From an uncultured Gammaproteobacteria bacterium (lineage in GTDB: Bacteria; Pseudomonadota; Gammaproteobacteria; SZUA-140), in the NCBI GenBank assembly GCA_945787585.1, contig CALZIG010000097.1, positions 1 to 21,255 of the forward strand: a stretch of 21,255 bases of DNA, read 5' to 3'. A model generated the notes under the pieces. The model was not told where the DNA came from, did not search any database, and saw only the letters and a list, made by a program, of their open reading frames with translations. Both the position numbers and the translations under genes were made by a program. Position 1 is the stretch's first letter; the number at the start of each line of letters is the position of its first letter. Shown here one piece after another: positions 1-8,600 of the stretch.

Positions 1-244
1 CTTTAGTATTGAGCAGTGCGATCTGTTCTGATTCCGTCATCTCTTCACCCACGAAGAGATATTCCGGCCACTGTGCTTTCAATGCACTTTCAATCGACTG
101 CTGGACCGCACGGTCCGCCTCGGTGACGATGCTACCATCGGCTTTATACTCGCGTGCACTGTGGGTAAAGCGCGGCATTAACTCCTGTTTTGCGGCGCTG
201 ATGACAATCGCTTCAACGGCTGTTAAATCTGGCAATGTCATCAT
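1..244 (-). CDS. Inositol monophosphatase family protein, N-terminal part (cut by window edge)
   Basis: The reading frame begins at ATG 244 and stays open to the left edge, so only about the first 81 residues are present. They contain the family's N-terminal features: a helix with VEAIVISAAKQE, the segment KADGSIVTEADRAVQ, and GEEM near residue 73, where the glutamates match the conserved metal-binding EE of Mg-dependent, Li-sensitive phosphatases. Family members hydrolyse inositol phosphates, sugar phosphates or PAP; the substrate cannot be told because the DPxDGT and C-terminal motifs lie outside. The start overlaps the stop of the HopJ-family gene (TAATG), so it is probably translationally coupled to that gene in the tex operon. 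It is distinct from the cysQ gene further right. Confidence 0.8.
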   Translation of the reverse strand, partial: MMTLPDLTAVEAIVISAAKQELMPRFTHSAREYKADGSIVTEADRAVQQSIESALKAQWPEYLFVGEEMTESEQIALLNTK

Positions 245-603
245 TAATCCTTTGCGCTCAACGCGACGTTATCGAATTTGATTCCAGCCCAGCCATGCAG
301 CATAAAGTTACGGATATTGGCGTGGTCGTTACCCTCGGGGTGTTGCAACACATCAATGCGATAATAGTCACCGAAGCAGTGCAGGGTTTGCGCTTCATTC
401 AGTTGTAACAATTTACCCAACGCAAAAATCTTGCATGACCCTTCGTTGCTACCGGCTTTATTGATCGCCTGGACATTACCTGCACCATTGGTAAAACAGG
501 TAGGAGTGTAGTCGAAGTGGCGATTGATCAATGCCATCGTATCGTTGAAGGATACCGCTTCGGGTGTATGGGTGAGTGTGTTGATAAAGGTTTCTACTGA
601 CAT
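244..603 (-). CDS. HopJ type III effector family protein (probably not an effector here)
   Basis: A 119-residue soluble protein that I recognise as the HopJ family (named after a Pseudomonas syringae protein but common in free-living gammaproteobacteria). Supporting features are its length, the N-terminal pattern around TPEAVSFNDTMALINRHFDYTPT, the central NGAGNVQAINKAGSNEGSCKIFA (spread over residues 40-61), LHCFGDYYR, and the final HPEGNDHANIRNFM-type segment. There is no signal peptide or membrane segment. The gene starts 26 bases after the tex stop and its stop overlaps the next gene's start, so it belongs to the tex transcript. This setting suggests a housekeeping role rather than secretion into a host. 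The biochemical function of the family is unknown to me. The Shine-Dalgarno sequence is weak (AAAGAG). Confidence 0.8.
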   Translation of the reverse strand: MSVETFINTLTHTPEAVSFNDTMALINRHFDYTPTCFTNGAGNVQAINKAGSNEGSCKIFALGKLLQLNEAQTLHCFGDYYRIDVLQHPEGNDHANIRNFMLHGWAGIKFDNVALSAKD

Positions 604-629
604 CGCTATTTCGCTCTTTTTACCGACTA

Positions 630-2945
630 TTATTTTCGTTTCAACCCAGCAAACGCCGCCGCCATGGCGGTCTGTTGTTTGGGTGGTTGTTTTTGCTGCG
701 CCGATTTTCTGTTTGAAGAGGGGCGCGAGCGTTCCTGTTTTGGGGGTGCATTATCTTCACCTACCGTCTTCATCGTCAACGCGATGCGCTTACGTGGCAA
801 ATCAACATCGATGACACGCACCTTAACCACATCCCCCGCTTTGACCACACTCCGTGGATCGCTGACAAACTTGTCCGCCAGTGCCGAGATGTGCACCAGC
901 CCATCCTGATGCACACCGACATCGACAAAGGCACCAAAGGCGGTGACGTTGGTGACCACCCCTTCTAGCATCATCCCTTCTTTAAGGTCGCTCAGTTTTT
1001 CAACACCATCTTTAAAGCTCGCCGTAACGAACTCGGGGCGCGGATCACGACCAGGTTTATCGAGCTCGACGAGGATGTCACGTATCGTCGGTTCACCAAA
1101 TTTTTCATCGGTAAACTGTTTCGGATCGAGCTTTTTTAACAGCGCACTATCACCAATCAAAGTACGCACATCCCCTTTGTTAAACGCGGCAATACGCTCG
1201 ACCACAGGGTATGCCTCAGGATGTACCGCCGAACCATCGAGTGGATTTTTGCCGTTCATCACACGCAGAAAACCGGCCGCCTGTTCATACGCCTTGGGGC
1301 CAAGACGTGAAACCTTTAACAACGTTTTGCGATCATCGAAGCGACCGTGTTGATCGCGATAGTCGACGATGTTCTGCGCCAGCGTACTGTTGAGCCCGGC
1401 GATGTTAGCCAGCAGTGCTACCGAGGCGGTATTCACATCGACGCCGACGGCGTTGACACAATCTTCGATCACCGCCTCCAGACTGCGTGCTAAACGCATC
1501 TGACTCACATCGTGTTGGTACTGACCGACGCCAATCGCCTTTGGCTCTATTTTAACCAATTCGGCGAGTGGGTCTTGCAGGCGACGCGCAATTGAGACCG
1601 CGCCACGTATTGAGACATCGAGATCCGGGAATTCACGTGCTGCCAATTCCGACGCCGAATAGACCGACGCCCCCGCCTCTGAGACCATGATTTTAGTCAG
1701 ACGTAGACCGCTATGTTGCTTGATCAGATCGGCGGCCAGCTTATCGGTCTCACGGGATGCGGTGCCGTTACCGATGCTGACCAGATCAACGTTATGTTTC
1801 TTCGCTAGCAGTGACAATGTGTGAACCGATTGATCCCACTGATTCTTCGGCGCGTGCGGATAGATGGTGGCGTAATCAACTAGCTTACCGGTGTTATCGA
1901 CCACTGCAACTTTGACACCCGTGCGCAGACCGGGATCAAGACCCATGGTAGCGCGCGGCCCGGCCGGTGCGGCGAGTAACAGGTCTTTAAGATTGTTAGC
2001 AAAGATGTTGATGGCATCGAGTTCACTCGCCTCGCGCAGGCGCTTTTTCAACTCCAGATCAACATGCATCGAGAGCTTTACGCGCCATGTCCAGCGCACG
2101 GTGTCCTGCAGCCAGCGGTCTGCAGGCCGCCCTTCATCTTTGATGCCAAAGCAGCGCGCAATCTTGCGTTCGCCACTGGTCGGTTCACGTTTTTCTGTGG
2201 CAAGCTCATCATCCGGAATGACTAATGACAGTTGCAGAATTCCTTCGCTACGACCCCGGAACATCGCCAGCGCGCGATGCGATGGAATATCTTTGATCGC
2301 CTCACGCTTATCGAAATAGTCGGAGAACTTCGCCCCTTCGTGCTCTTTGCCAGCAACGAGAGTCGAATGGAGCAGGCCGTTATCCCAGAAGTGCTCACGC
2401 AGCTCGCCCACCAGCTCGGCATCTTCGGCAAAGCGCTCCATCAAAATCTGGCGCGCACCATCCAGTGCGGCAGCGACATCGGCAACACCCTTGTCCGCGT
2501 CAACATAATTGGCCGCAGTCTCTTCGGGGGAAAAGGTGGGATCAGAAAAGAGGATATCGGCCAGTGGTTCTAGCCCCGCTTCACGCGCGATCTGCGCCTT
2601 GGTGCGGCGCTTAACCATGTAGGGGCGATAGAGATCTTCGAGGCGCGTTTTGGTATCTGCTTCGAGAATCGACTGCTTCAGCGCCGGTGCCAACTTGCCC
2701 TGTTCATCGATCGCCTTCAGTACCGTGCTACGGCGCTCATCGAGTTCACGCAGGTAGGTGAGGCGCTCATCCAGCAAGCGCAGTTGCGTATCATCCAGCC
2801 CGCCGGTCACCTCTTTACGGTAGCGGGCAATAAACGGTACTGTGTCGCCCCCGTCCAGCAACGTGATCGCCGCCTTTACCTGTGACGCATCGGCGTTTAA
2901 TTCAGTGGCAATCCGGACCTCGATGGTAACCATGCTACTCGACAT
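630..2945 (-). CDS. tex: Tex family RNA-binding transcription accessory protein
   Basis: A 771-residue protein, almost exactly the length of E. coli Tex (YhgF). The order is: N-terminal helical Tex region with [21 protein letters not shown] (residues ~32-52); a YqgF/RNase H-like domain beginning around residue 330 with [15 protein letters not shown]; a helix-hairpin-helix region around 515-560; an S1 RNA-binding domain around 653-723 ([24 protein letters not shown]); and a basic Gln/Pro-rich tail of about 30 residues. Tex binds nucleic acid and influences transcription and RNA decay. I chose ATG 2945 because GAGGA lies 10 bases upstream and a TATAAT box sits at 2980-2985. A longer frame from 3044 would start upstream of that promoter and overlap the neighbouring gene. 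The HopJ and phosphatase genes follow it. Confidence 0.95.
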   Translation of the reverse strand: MSSSMVTIEVRIATELNADASQVKAAITLLDGGDTVPFIARYRKEVTGGLDDTQLRLLDERLTYLRELDERRSTVLKAIDEQGKLAPALKQSILEADTKTRLEDLYRPYMVKRRTKAQIAREAGLEPLADILFSDPTFSPEETAANYVDADKGVADVAAALDGARQILMERFAEDAELVGELREHFWDNGLLHSTLVAGKEHEGAKFSDYFDKREAIKDIPSHRALAMFRGRSEGILQLSLVIPDDELATEKREPTSGERKIARCFGIKDEGRPADRWLQDTVRWTWRVKLSMHVDLELKKRLREASELDAINIFANNLKDLLLAAPAGPRATMGLDPGLRTGVKVAVVDNTGKLVDYATIYPHAPKNQWDQSVHTLSLLAKKHNVDLVSIGNGTASRETDKLAADLIKQHSGLRLTKIMVSEAGASVYSASELAAREFPDLDVSIRGAVSIARRLQDPLAELVKIEPKAIGVGQYQHDVSQMRLARSLEAVIEDCVNAVGVDVNTASVALLANIAGLNSTLAQNIVDYRDQHGRFDDRKTLLKVSRLGPKAYEQAAGFLRVMNGKNPLDGSAVHPEAYPVVERIAAFNKGDVRTLIGDSALLKKLDPKQFTDEKFGEPTIRDILVELDKPGRDPRPEFVTASFKDGVEKLSDLKEGMMLEGVVTNVTAFGAFVDVGVHQDGLVHISALADKFVSDPRSVVKAGDVVKVRVIDVDLPRKRIALTMKTVGEDNAPPKQERSRPSSNRKSAQQKQPPKQQTAMAAAFAGLKRK

Positions 2946-2979
2946 ACAGCAAACTTCCTCAACAGCGATAAAGGGGCGC

Positions 2980-2985
2980 ATTATA
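2980..2985 (-). promoter_or_regulatory. -10 box of the tex promoter
   Basis: On the minus strand this is a perfect TATAAT, about 35 bases upstream of the chosen tex start. No good -35 hexamer lies 16-18 bases further up; the region there is a short GACTC repeat. It would place the transcript start near 2973 and a 5' leader of about 28 bases carrying the GAGGA ribosome binding site. Confidence 0.5.
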
Positions 2986-3036
2986 CGTGAGTCGAGTCGA
3001 CTTGGGCGGGAAGAGTCTGCGAAATTATCGAAACGG

Positions 3037-3792
3037 TCAGCCAATCTGTGGCGGTAAGGGAGGTCGTTTAAACAGGCGTCGATGCGTCGCCGTTATTATC
3101 ATTACTAAACGAGGGGCCAACGTCAGTGCCAGGGCATCGACCATCACATACCACACCGCGACACCACTCGGCGGGTTGCCCTGCGGCAGCCCCAGCACTG
3201 GATCGTAAACCACCCAATACCAGGTACCGCTCCAGGTACCCACAACCTCCAGCCATGAGGTGATAAAAAAGGCACCGAGATAGACGAGGGGTGAGCGTCC
3301 TTTATATAGACAGTAAACAAAGATTGCGAAGAGCAGTGCTCCACCGGCATCGCCCCGTTCGGCTATCAGCAGCCCCCATAACGACCACACACCCCCGAGA
3401 GCCAGCACCAGCCAGGTGATCTGCTGACGATAATCGATAAACAGTCGGCTGCGCGCCATCACCACCGCCGTCAAATAGACCATACCGTGACCGGGGGGTA
3501 CGTACGCAGGGACATTCTCAAAACGGTAAATATAGGCGCCAAGATAAACGGAAGCAAAGTACTCACCAAGGGTAGCAAAGGCGATCGCCACCACCACCTG
3601 CATGCGCACCGCCATGCTTTCGCCCAGCAGCATGAAACCCAGAAAAAACCACGCACACAGCCCCATGGTGTTCTGCAGTGCAAGATTAGCACTGGCATCG
3701 AGATAGAGCGCCAACGCAACAAAAAAGAACGCGCAGCCGATGATGGCTGCGTCACGCCCGCTGTCGATTGCATCTGTCAGTAACCGTGCCAT
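3037..3792 (-). CDS. Uncharacterised multi-pass membrane protein
   Basis: A 251-residue protein with about seven hydrophobic segments (roughly residues 17-37, 42-58, 63-85, 103-115, 125-145, 150-185 and 208-230), hence an inner-membrane protein. Loops carry two striking motif runs: [19 protein letters not shown] (around 88-106) and, near the C-terminus, [14 protein letters not shown] followed by [16 protein letters not shown]. The His, Pro and Trp residues there look like conserved functional positions, but I do not recognise a characterised family. The C-terminus is cytoplasm-like and basic (RRLFKRPP). The start is well supported: GGAG five bases before ATG 3792. It is transcribed in the same direction as tex but the tex -10 box lies after its stop, so it is probably a separate unit. 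Confidence 0.75.
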   Translation of the reverse strand: MARLLTDAIDSGRDAAIIGCAFFFVALALYLDASANLALQNTMGLCAWFFLGFMLLGESMAVRMQVVVAIAFATLGEYFASVYLGAYIYRFENVPAYVPPGHGMVYLTAVVMARSRLFIDYRQQITWLVLALGGVWSLWGLLIAERGDAGGALLFAIFVYCLYKGRSPLVYLGAFFITSWLEVVGTWSGTWYWVVYDPVLGLPQGNPPSGVAVWYVMVDALALTLAPRLVMIITATHRRLFKRPPLPPQIG

Positions 3793-3889
3793 CTCTTCTC
3801 CAATCTGGAAAATCGTCGAGCAACACCCAATAGATCAGTGAACAAACTACCGCAAAACCGCACTTGTCACCACCATCGAAATAAATATT

Positions 3890-3917
3890 TTGCAGTGTGG
3901 TCGCATTGCCCTAAAAT
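3890..3917 (+). promoter_or_regulatory. Predicted sigma70 promoter for the lipoprotein-DUF6164 pair
   Basis: TTGCAG at 3890-3895, a 16-base spacer and TAAAAT at 3912-3917. Transcription would start near 3924, about 30 bases before ATG 3956. The opposite side of this intergenic region must also hold the promoter of the membrane protein gene, for which I see only a weak candidate. Confidence 0.55.
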
Positions 3918-3955
3918 GACAGCTCTATTTATTGACTGATGGTGCTGTTACCGTG

Positions 3956-4291
3956 ATGAAATTAAACCCTTGTTTACGCCTGATCACGATATCTGTATCG
4001 GCACTCCTGCTCAGCGCTTGCGCGACCGTTCAATTTGGCCACGATTTTGATATCAAGGCCTTTGAAACAAAGGTTGAACGTAATGTTTCCACTCAGGCGA
4101 ATGTAAAGACGTGGCTCGGTGCGCCCGGCAGCGAGGGGCTTGCGGTCACCGCCACTGGCGAACAGCATGTGAAATGGAGCTATTTCTATGGCAAAGGCAA
4201 ATTGCCCAAGTTAAAAAATGCAACATTGAAGATCCTTGAGGTTGAGTTCAGTCAGCAAGGGATTGTGCAGAGTTATAACTGGTCGGAATAA
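3956..4291 (+). CDS. Small outer-membrane-type lipoprotein, BamE/SmpA-like fold
   Basis: Starting at ATG 3956 the protein has 111 residues with a lipoprotein signal: basic start, hydrophobic core and lipobox LLLSAC, with the lipidated Cys at position 22. Residue +2 after Cys is Ala, so outer-membrane sorting by Lol is expected. The mature part shows the pattern of BamE/OmlA-like domains: STQANVKTWLGAP (start of the domain helix), a WSYFYGKG strand, and ILEVEFSQQGIVQSYNW. Such domains scaffold envelope complexes; this one is not BamE itself (no close match to the BamE N-terminus), so its partner is unknown. A TTG at 3932 is in frame but would add residues before the signal peptide, so I prefer the ATG, although its Shine-Dalgarno is weak. 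The DUF6164 gene follows 20 bases later. Confidence 0.75.
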   Translation: MKLNPCLRLITISVSALLLSACATVQFGHDFDIKAFETKVERNVSTQANVKTWLGAPGSEGLAVTATGEQHVKWSYFYGKGKLPKLKNATLKILEVEFSQQGIVQSYNWSE

Positions 4292-4311
4292 TAACAGCTC
4301 CTCAAGACACT

Positions 4312-4683
4312 ATGGCTATTCGCATCTTCAATCTGCGCGGCGTCCCGGATGATGAAGCCGAGGACATTCGTGACCTGTTACAACAGGACAACATCGATTT
4401 TTACGAAACCCCCGCCGGTAACTGGGGGATGTCGGTGCCCTCGCTGTGGCTGAACGATGAATCATTCGCCCCACGCGCGCGAGCTTTAATCCATGCCTAC
4501 CAAAAAGAACGACAGCTAAAGGCAAAGGCCGACTACGCTCAACAGAAGCTTGCCGGCGAGCATCGCACCCACGTCGACAGTATCCGGGAAAATCCGCTGC
4601 GCTTTGTGATCTATATGATCATCATTTGCGTGCTGTTGTACATTTCAACCATCCCTTTTATCAATCTCGCGCAAGCGGCGTAA
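4312..4683 (+). CDS. DUF6164 family protein, C-terminal membrane anchor
   Basis: A 123-residue protein that I recognise as DUF6164. Its N-terminal soluble domain has GVPDDEAEDIRDLLQQDNIDFYETPAGNWGMS spread over residues 10-41 (resembling a ferredoxin-like signal-transduction fold), then PSLWLNDE and a charged helix (residues ~53-85). A single hydrophobic helix (residues ~97-121) anchors it in the inner membrane. Function is unknown. It follows the lipoprotein gene closely and probably shares its transcript. Its last 23 bases overlap the end of the convergent PEP-CTERM gene. Confidence 0.75.
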   Translation: MAIRIFNLRGVPDDEAEDIRDLLQQDNIDFYETPAGNWGMSVPSLWLNDESFAPRARALIHAYQKERQLKAKADYAQQKLAGEHRTHVDSIRENPLRFVIYMIIICVLLYISTIPFINLAQAA

Positions 4684-5335
4684 CTAATCGCCCTCTCAAT
4701 CTCGCCGCCCCAATCAACCCTGCCAACCCCATGATCATCAAAATCCCTGTTGCCGGTTCTGGCACTGAGGCCAATACTGATGGGAAATTCTCACGACCGG
4801 GCGTTCCAAAATTCAGCGGATGATAGCCATTCGCAAGCGTGTTGTCGGTCAGGACCCAGCTCGCGCCCAGATTATTATCGAACAGAGGATCGAGCAGGGC
4901 AATCGAACGCCCCGCCGCCGCTGGAAACGCAAGCGCGGCGCTGTACTCGACGACGTCGATAATTTCATCTGCCAGATTCTTAATCACTAGCTCATCCACG
5001 CCATTGGCAAGCGTGATGCTTCCCCTGTAACTGTAATCAAGCGTCAGACCACCATTCAGGCTTGCATCGCTATTTCTTCCCAGTACCAGATAATCCTCTG
5101 GGCCGATAATCAGCGCCTGAGATATCTGATGCTGCTGGCCATCAAGGTCTGCAATGGTCCATCCTGCTAAATCGACAGAAAAAAGATCAGAATTATAAAG
5201 CTCAAACCACTCGCCACGACTATCGGAAACCCCCGCAGGATCGCGCATGATCTCATTGATGATAATCCCGGCACTGACCAGCCCAGCATTCAATAATAAC
5301 GAAAGATAACAAAAAGATAGCAGTAAAGATTTCAT
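4661..5335 (-). CDS. Secreted lamin-tail-domain protein with PEP-CTERM sorting signal
   Basis: A 224-residue exported protein. Residues 1-22 form a signal peptide ending in LVSA. Residues ~23-135 form a lamin-tail (LTD) domain, shown by IIINEIMRDP, GEWFELYN and LAGWTIADLDG; LTD domains are beta-sandwiches found on secreted nucleases and surface proteins, but no catalytic domain is attached here. Near residue 191 VPEPATG starts a PEP-CTERM tail: a hydrophobic helix, then RLRGR. Exosortase would recognise it and process the protein during export with exopolysaccharide. ATG 5335 has GGAGG five bases upstream; an in-frame start at 5386 would place residues before the signal peptide. The tail runs about eight residues beyond the basic stretch, overlapping the convergent DUF6164 gene. 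The exosortase gene itself is not in this window. Confidence 0.85.
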   Translation of the reverse strand: MKSLLLSFCYLSLLLNAGLVSAGIIINEIMRDPAGVSDSRGEWFELYNSDLFSVDLAGWTIADLDGQQHQISQALIIGPEDYLVLGRNSDASLNGGLTLDYSYRGSITLANGVDELVIKNLADEIIDVVEYSAALAFPAAAGRSIALLDPLFDNNLGASWVLTDNTLANGYHPLNFGTPGRENFPSVLASVPEPATGILMIMGLAGLIGAARLRGRLVTPLARD

Positions 5336-5365
5336 ACTCGCCCTCCATGGCCTGATATGTTTGAA

Positions 5366-5393
5366 CTTAAAATAACGGGATAACAACTGTCAA
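5366..5393 (-). promoter_or_regulatory. Predicted sigma70 promoter of the PEP-CTERM gene
   Basis: On the minus strand: perfect TTGACA (5388-5393), 16-base spacer, TTTAAG (5366-5371). The transcript would start near 5359, about 24 bases before ATG 5335. I found no sigma54-type TGGCAC-N5-TTGC element, which some PEP-CTERM genes use. Confidence 0.45.
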
Positions 5394-5675
5394 AGCCCAC
5401 TCCCTGTGGTGCTTCACAGTCACAATATTATTGCGATCTGCACGACACATCAAATATTTCTATCCCAATAGAATCTGTACACCCCTTCCGTCCTCCAAAG
5501 CAGTAATTCAATGCCCATTTCTAAGTGACTCACATTTCACATTTTTATCTCTCATTATTTTCAACAAGATCCAGTAAAAAACACTCAATATATTGTCAGA
5601 AATGGCCGATATATGATGTGCGCAAAGTAAATAATATTAATAACTTTAATTAGTATCCCGAAATTCGGGGAGTAT
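5394..5675. other. AT-rich divergent intergenic region
   Basis: About 280 bases between the PEP-CTERM promoter and the start of the large surface-protein gene. It is clearly richer in A and T than the flanking genes. I see no credible small gene, RNA gene or mobile element in it. It must contain the promoter of the rightward gene, but no hexamer pair with good spacing stands out; the only distinct structure is the palindrome at 5657-5669. Confidence 0.5.
5657..5672 (+). promoter_or_regulatory. Palindrome overlapping the ribosome binding site of the surface-protein gene
   Basis: CCCGAAATTCGGG (5657-5669) is a perfect 13-base palindrome. As RNA its CCCG/CGGG arms can pair around an AAATT loop. 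The right arm overlaps GGGGAG (5667-5672), the best Shine-Dalgarno sequence for the TTG starts at 5676/5679, so the hairpin could mask it. It could equally be a DNA operator. Confidence 0.4.
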
Positions 5676-8600
5676 TTGTTGAATTTTACGGGGTTCCAAC
5701 GTACGAAAAAGCAGACAATGACTGGCATTAAACTCATCAGATCACGACATACGCTAAGCAGTCTCACGGGCTGCCTGTTGCTGTTGCTCGCATCGCAATC
5801 AGCACTAGCCTTTAATTTTACGACTAATGATACTTCAGATGCGGTGGACAACACCCCGGGCGACGGCATTTGCGAAACCGGCCCCGCAAACGGCATCTGT
5901 ACACTGCGCGCGGCTATTCAGGAGAGTAATGCATGGCCGGGCAAAGACTCGATCCACGTCTCAACGGGTACTTATACCCTGTCCTTAAGTGGGACCGATA
6001 ACATCGCCGCCGTTGGAGATCTCGATATCACTGGCCCGCTCACGCTACGGGGTGCCAGTGAGACCCTCTCAATCATTGACGGTGCTGATATCGATCGCGT
6101 ACTTGATATTCACAATGTGGATGTTCAAGTTGAAAATATAACGCTTCAAAACGGCCTCGCAAGCGGTGTTGAAGGTGGCGGGATACGCAATCTCACCGGT
6201 ACACTTACCCTCCGCAATAGCACCCTCAACAGCAATGAAACAACCGGTTTTGGATTTGGCGGCGGCGGACTTTACAGCACAGGTCCACTTGTCATTGATA
6301 ATGCCACCATCACCAATAACCGATCATCCCGCGGGGCTGGTTTGCTTCAGTTTAGTGAAGATATGACGATCAGCAATAGCCGCATTAACACCAACACTGC
6401 GGACATTAATGCCGGTACCGGCGGTGGGATCTACATTCAATCAGACGGCGTCGCGACCATCACCAACACCACCATTGACGGTAATTTAGCGGCGCTTGGC
6501 GGCGGGGGCGGTATCTACGCAATCTACGGCTTTACCCTCTCCGATAGCACCATCAGCAATAACCAGGCATTACTGGTCGGTGGTGGCGGCATCTATAATA
6601 TTGGCCTGTCGCCACTCACCATCACCAACACCACCATCTCAAGTAATGATGCCACCGGCAATGGTGGTGGCATTCATGTGAGAAAAGACAACGCCACCAT
6701 CGTCAATAGCACGATTTATAACAATCGAGTTTTTGGTATACACGATGCGGCCCAGGAGACCTATAACGGCCATGGCGGCGGGCTTTACGTGCCGACCGGA
6801 TATGATATTACCCTTTCCAATACAATCATCTCCGGCAATACGGCTTCCGTACTGGTGCCAGCCGGTGCCAATTGTTACAGCCAGACTGACGGTGGCACCT
6901 ATTCCGCCATTCAGACCATCTCTGAAAATACTATTTCAAATGACAGCACCTGTGAACTCACCGGCAGCGGTGACCAACCCAACACCAACCCAAACTTAAA
7001 TGCTACTCTAGGTCCCAATGGCGGAGCAACGCTAACGCATTTAATCCCACCATCCAGCACCGCAGTTGACCTGGGTACCAATACAGGTTGCAGCGCCACT
7101 GATCAGCGCGGCTTTCCGCGCCCCATCAACGGTGGCGGCAGTCTCACCTGCGACATCGGAGCGGTCGAATATAATCCCACCGCATCGGTGGCAGATATTG
7201 GCGTGACACTTGAAGAAACCCTGGACCCGATCCCCAGCGGAGGATCATTCACTTACAATATTAAAGTTACCAACCACGGCCCTGACACCGCCAACAACGT
7301 TGTCGTTACCGATAATCTCGTCGGTGTCACCTATGTCTCAGATACCGGCGGCTGCACGGGCGCGCCCACGCTTAGCTGCTCACTGGGCGTTATCACTGCG
7401 GGCAATAGCCAAACACTCTCTGTGACAGTCTCTGCGCCATCGACCGTCGGTCAAATCAGTAATACAGCATCTGCCACGGCAACAGAGACCGACCTTAACA
7501 CCAGCAATAATAGCGCCACAGAAATCACTGACGTCAGCGGCAATGCTGACCTCAGCGTGGCATTCACCGGCTCTATTGACCCAGCCACGGCGAATGTCGC
7601 GATGACCTATACGGTCGTTATCACCAACAACGGCCCGGACACTGCGAATAGTGTTACCCCTGCGATCCAGTTTGATTCGAATATGAGAACGGGCACGATC
7701 ACCCCATCAACTGGGAGCTGCAGCACCATTACACAGACAGGATTGCTGCTATGTGATCTCGGCAATATCGCCAACGGAGCCTCTGCTAATATTGTGATCG
7801 ACGCGACGCCTTTGTTATTTGGCACCATTACCAGTACCGCCTATGCAACATTCAATGGCGCTGATCCTGTGCCAGCAAACAATACAGCCTCCATCACCAC
7901 CACGGTCGTCCCCGACGCGACGCTGACTGTCACGACAATTGATGCGCCAGACCCAGCCTATGAAAATGCTGATATCTTTTACACCTTCACGGTGTCCAAT
8001 AGTGGCCCATCAACAACGAATAACACACAGCTCGTCGTCACCTTTCCTGCCGGTGTCTCACTAAGTCCGGCGTCCGGTGCATCCCCAGACGGTTGCGTAG
8101 GGGCGGGTACGGTTACCTGTAATCTCGGCAGCATTACGGGTGGGCAGCGTAAGACCCTCTCGCTCGTCGCGATTGCTGCCACCACAGGCCTGATTACCGT
8201 GAATGCCTCTGCAACCAGCAATGAAACAGCGGGCGCTGCGGTAGACAGTGAGTTGACACTGATCAACCCCGCGCCAACCCCCACCCCGCCAAGTACTGAT
8301 CTATTGCTGACGATGGTGGACACGGCAGATCCTGTTGTCGTCGGCACCAGCATTACTTATAACGCCACAGTGACCAACAACAATGGCCCGAATGTAGCCC
8401 AAAGCGTTGTAATTACTGTATTACTCGCGCCATCCACTACCTTTAGTTCCGCCTCTTCCAGCTGTACGCATAGCGGTGGTGTTGTGACCTGTAATGTTGG
8501 TGCACTCGCACTTAATGCTTCGACCACGGTCAGCATCACCGTTACCCCCTCAAGTACAGGGGTTATCAGCGCATCGGCTACCGTCAGCGACAGTGTGGGC

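Noticed and set aside
943..1353. 136-codon open frame on the plus strand opposite tex
   Set aside because: It is antisense to the conserved S1 and C-terminal part of tex, with no family resemblance.
2946..3044. 33-residue N-terminal extension of Tex
   Set aside because: The extension is absent from Tex homologues, overlaps the neighbouring gene's end and lies upstream of the TATAAT box and the ribosome binding site.
6160..6800. Repeats in the beta-helix region as a CRISPR or VNTR array
   Set aside because: The repeats are degenerate, in frame and encode beta-helix coils; there are no regular spacers.
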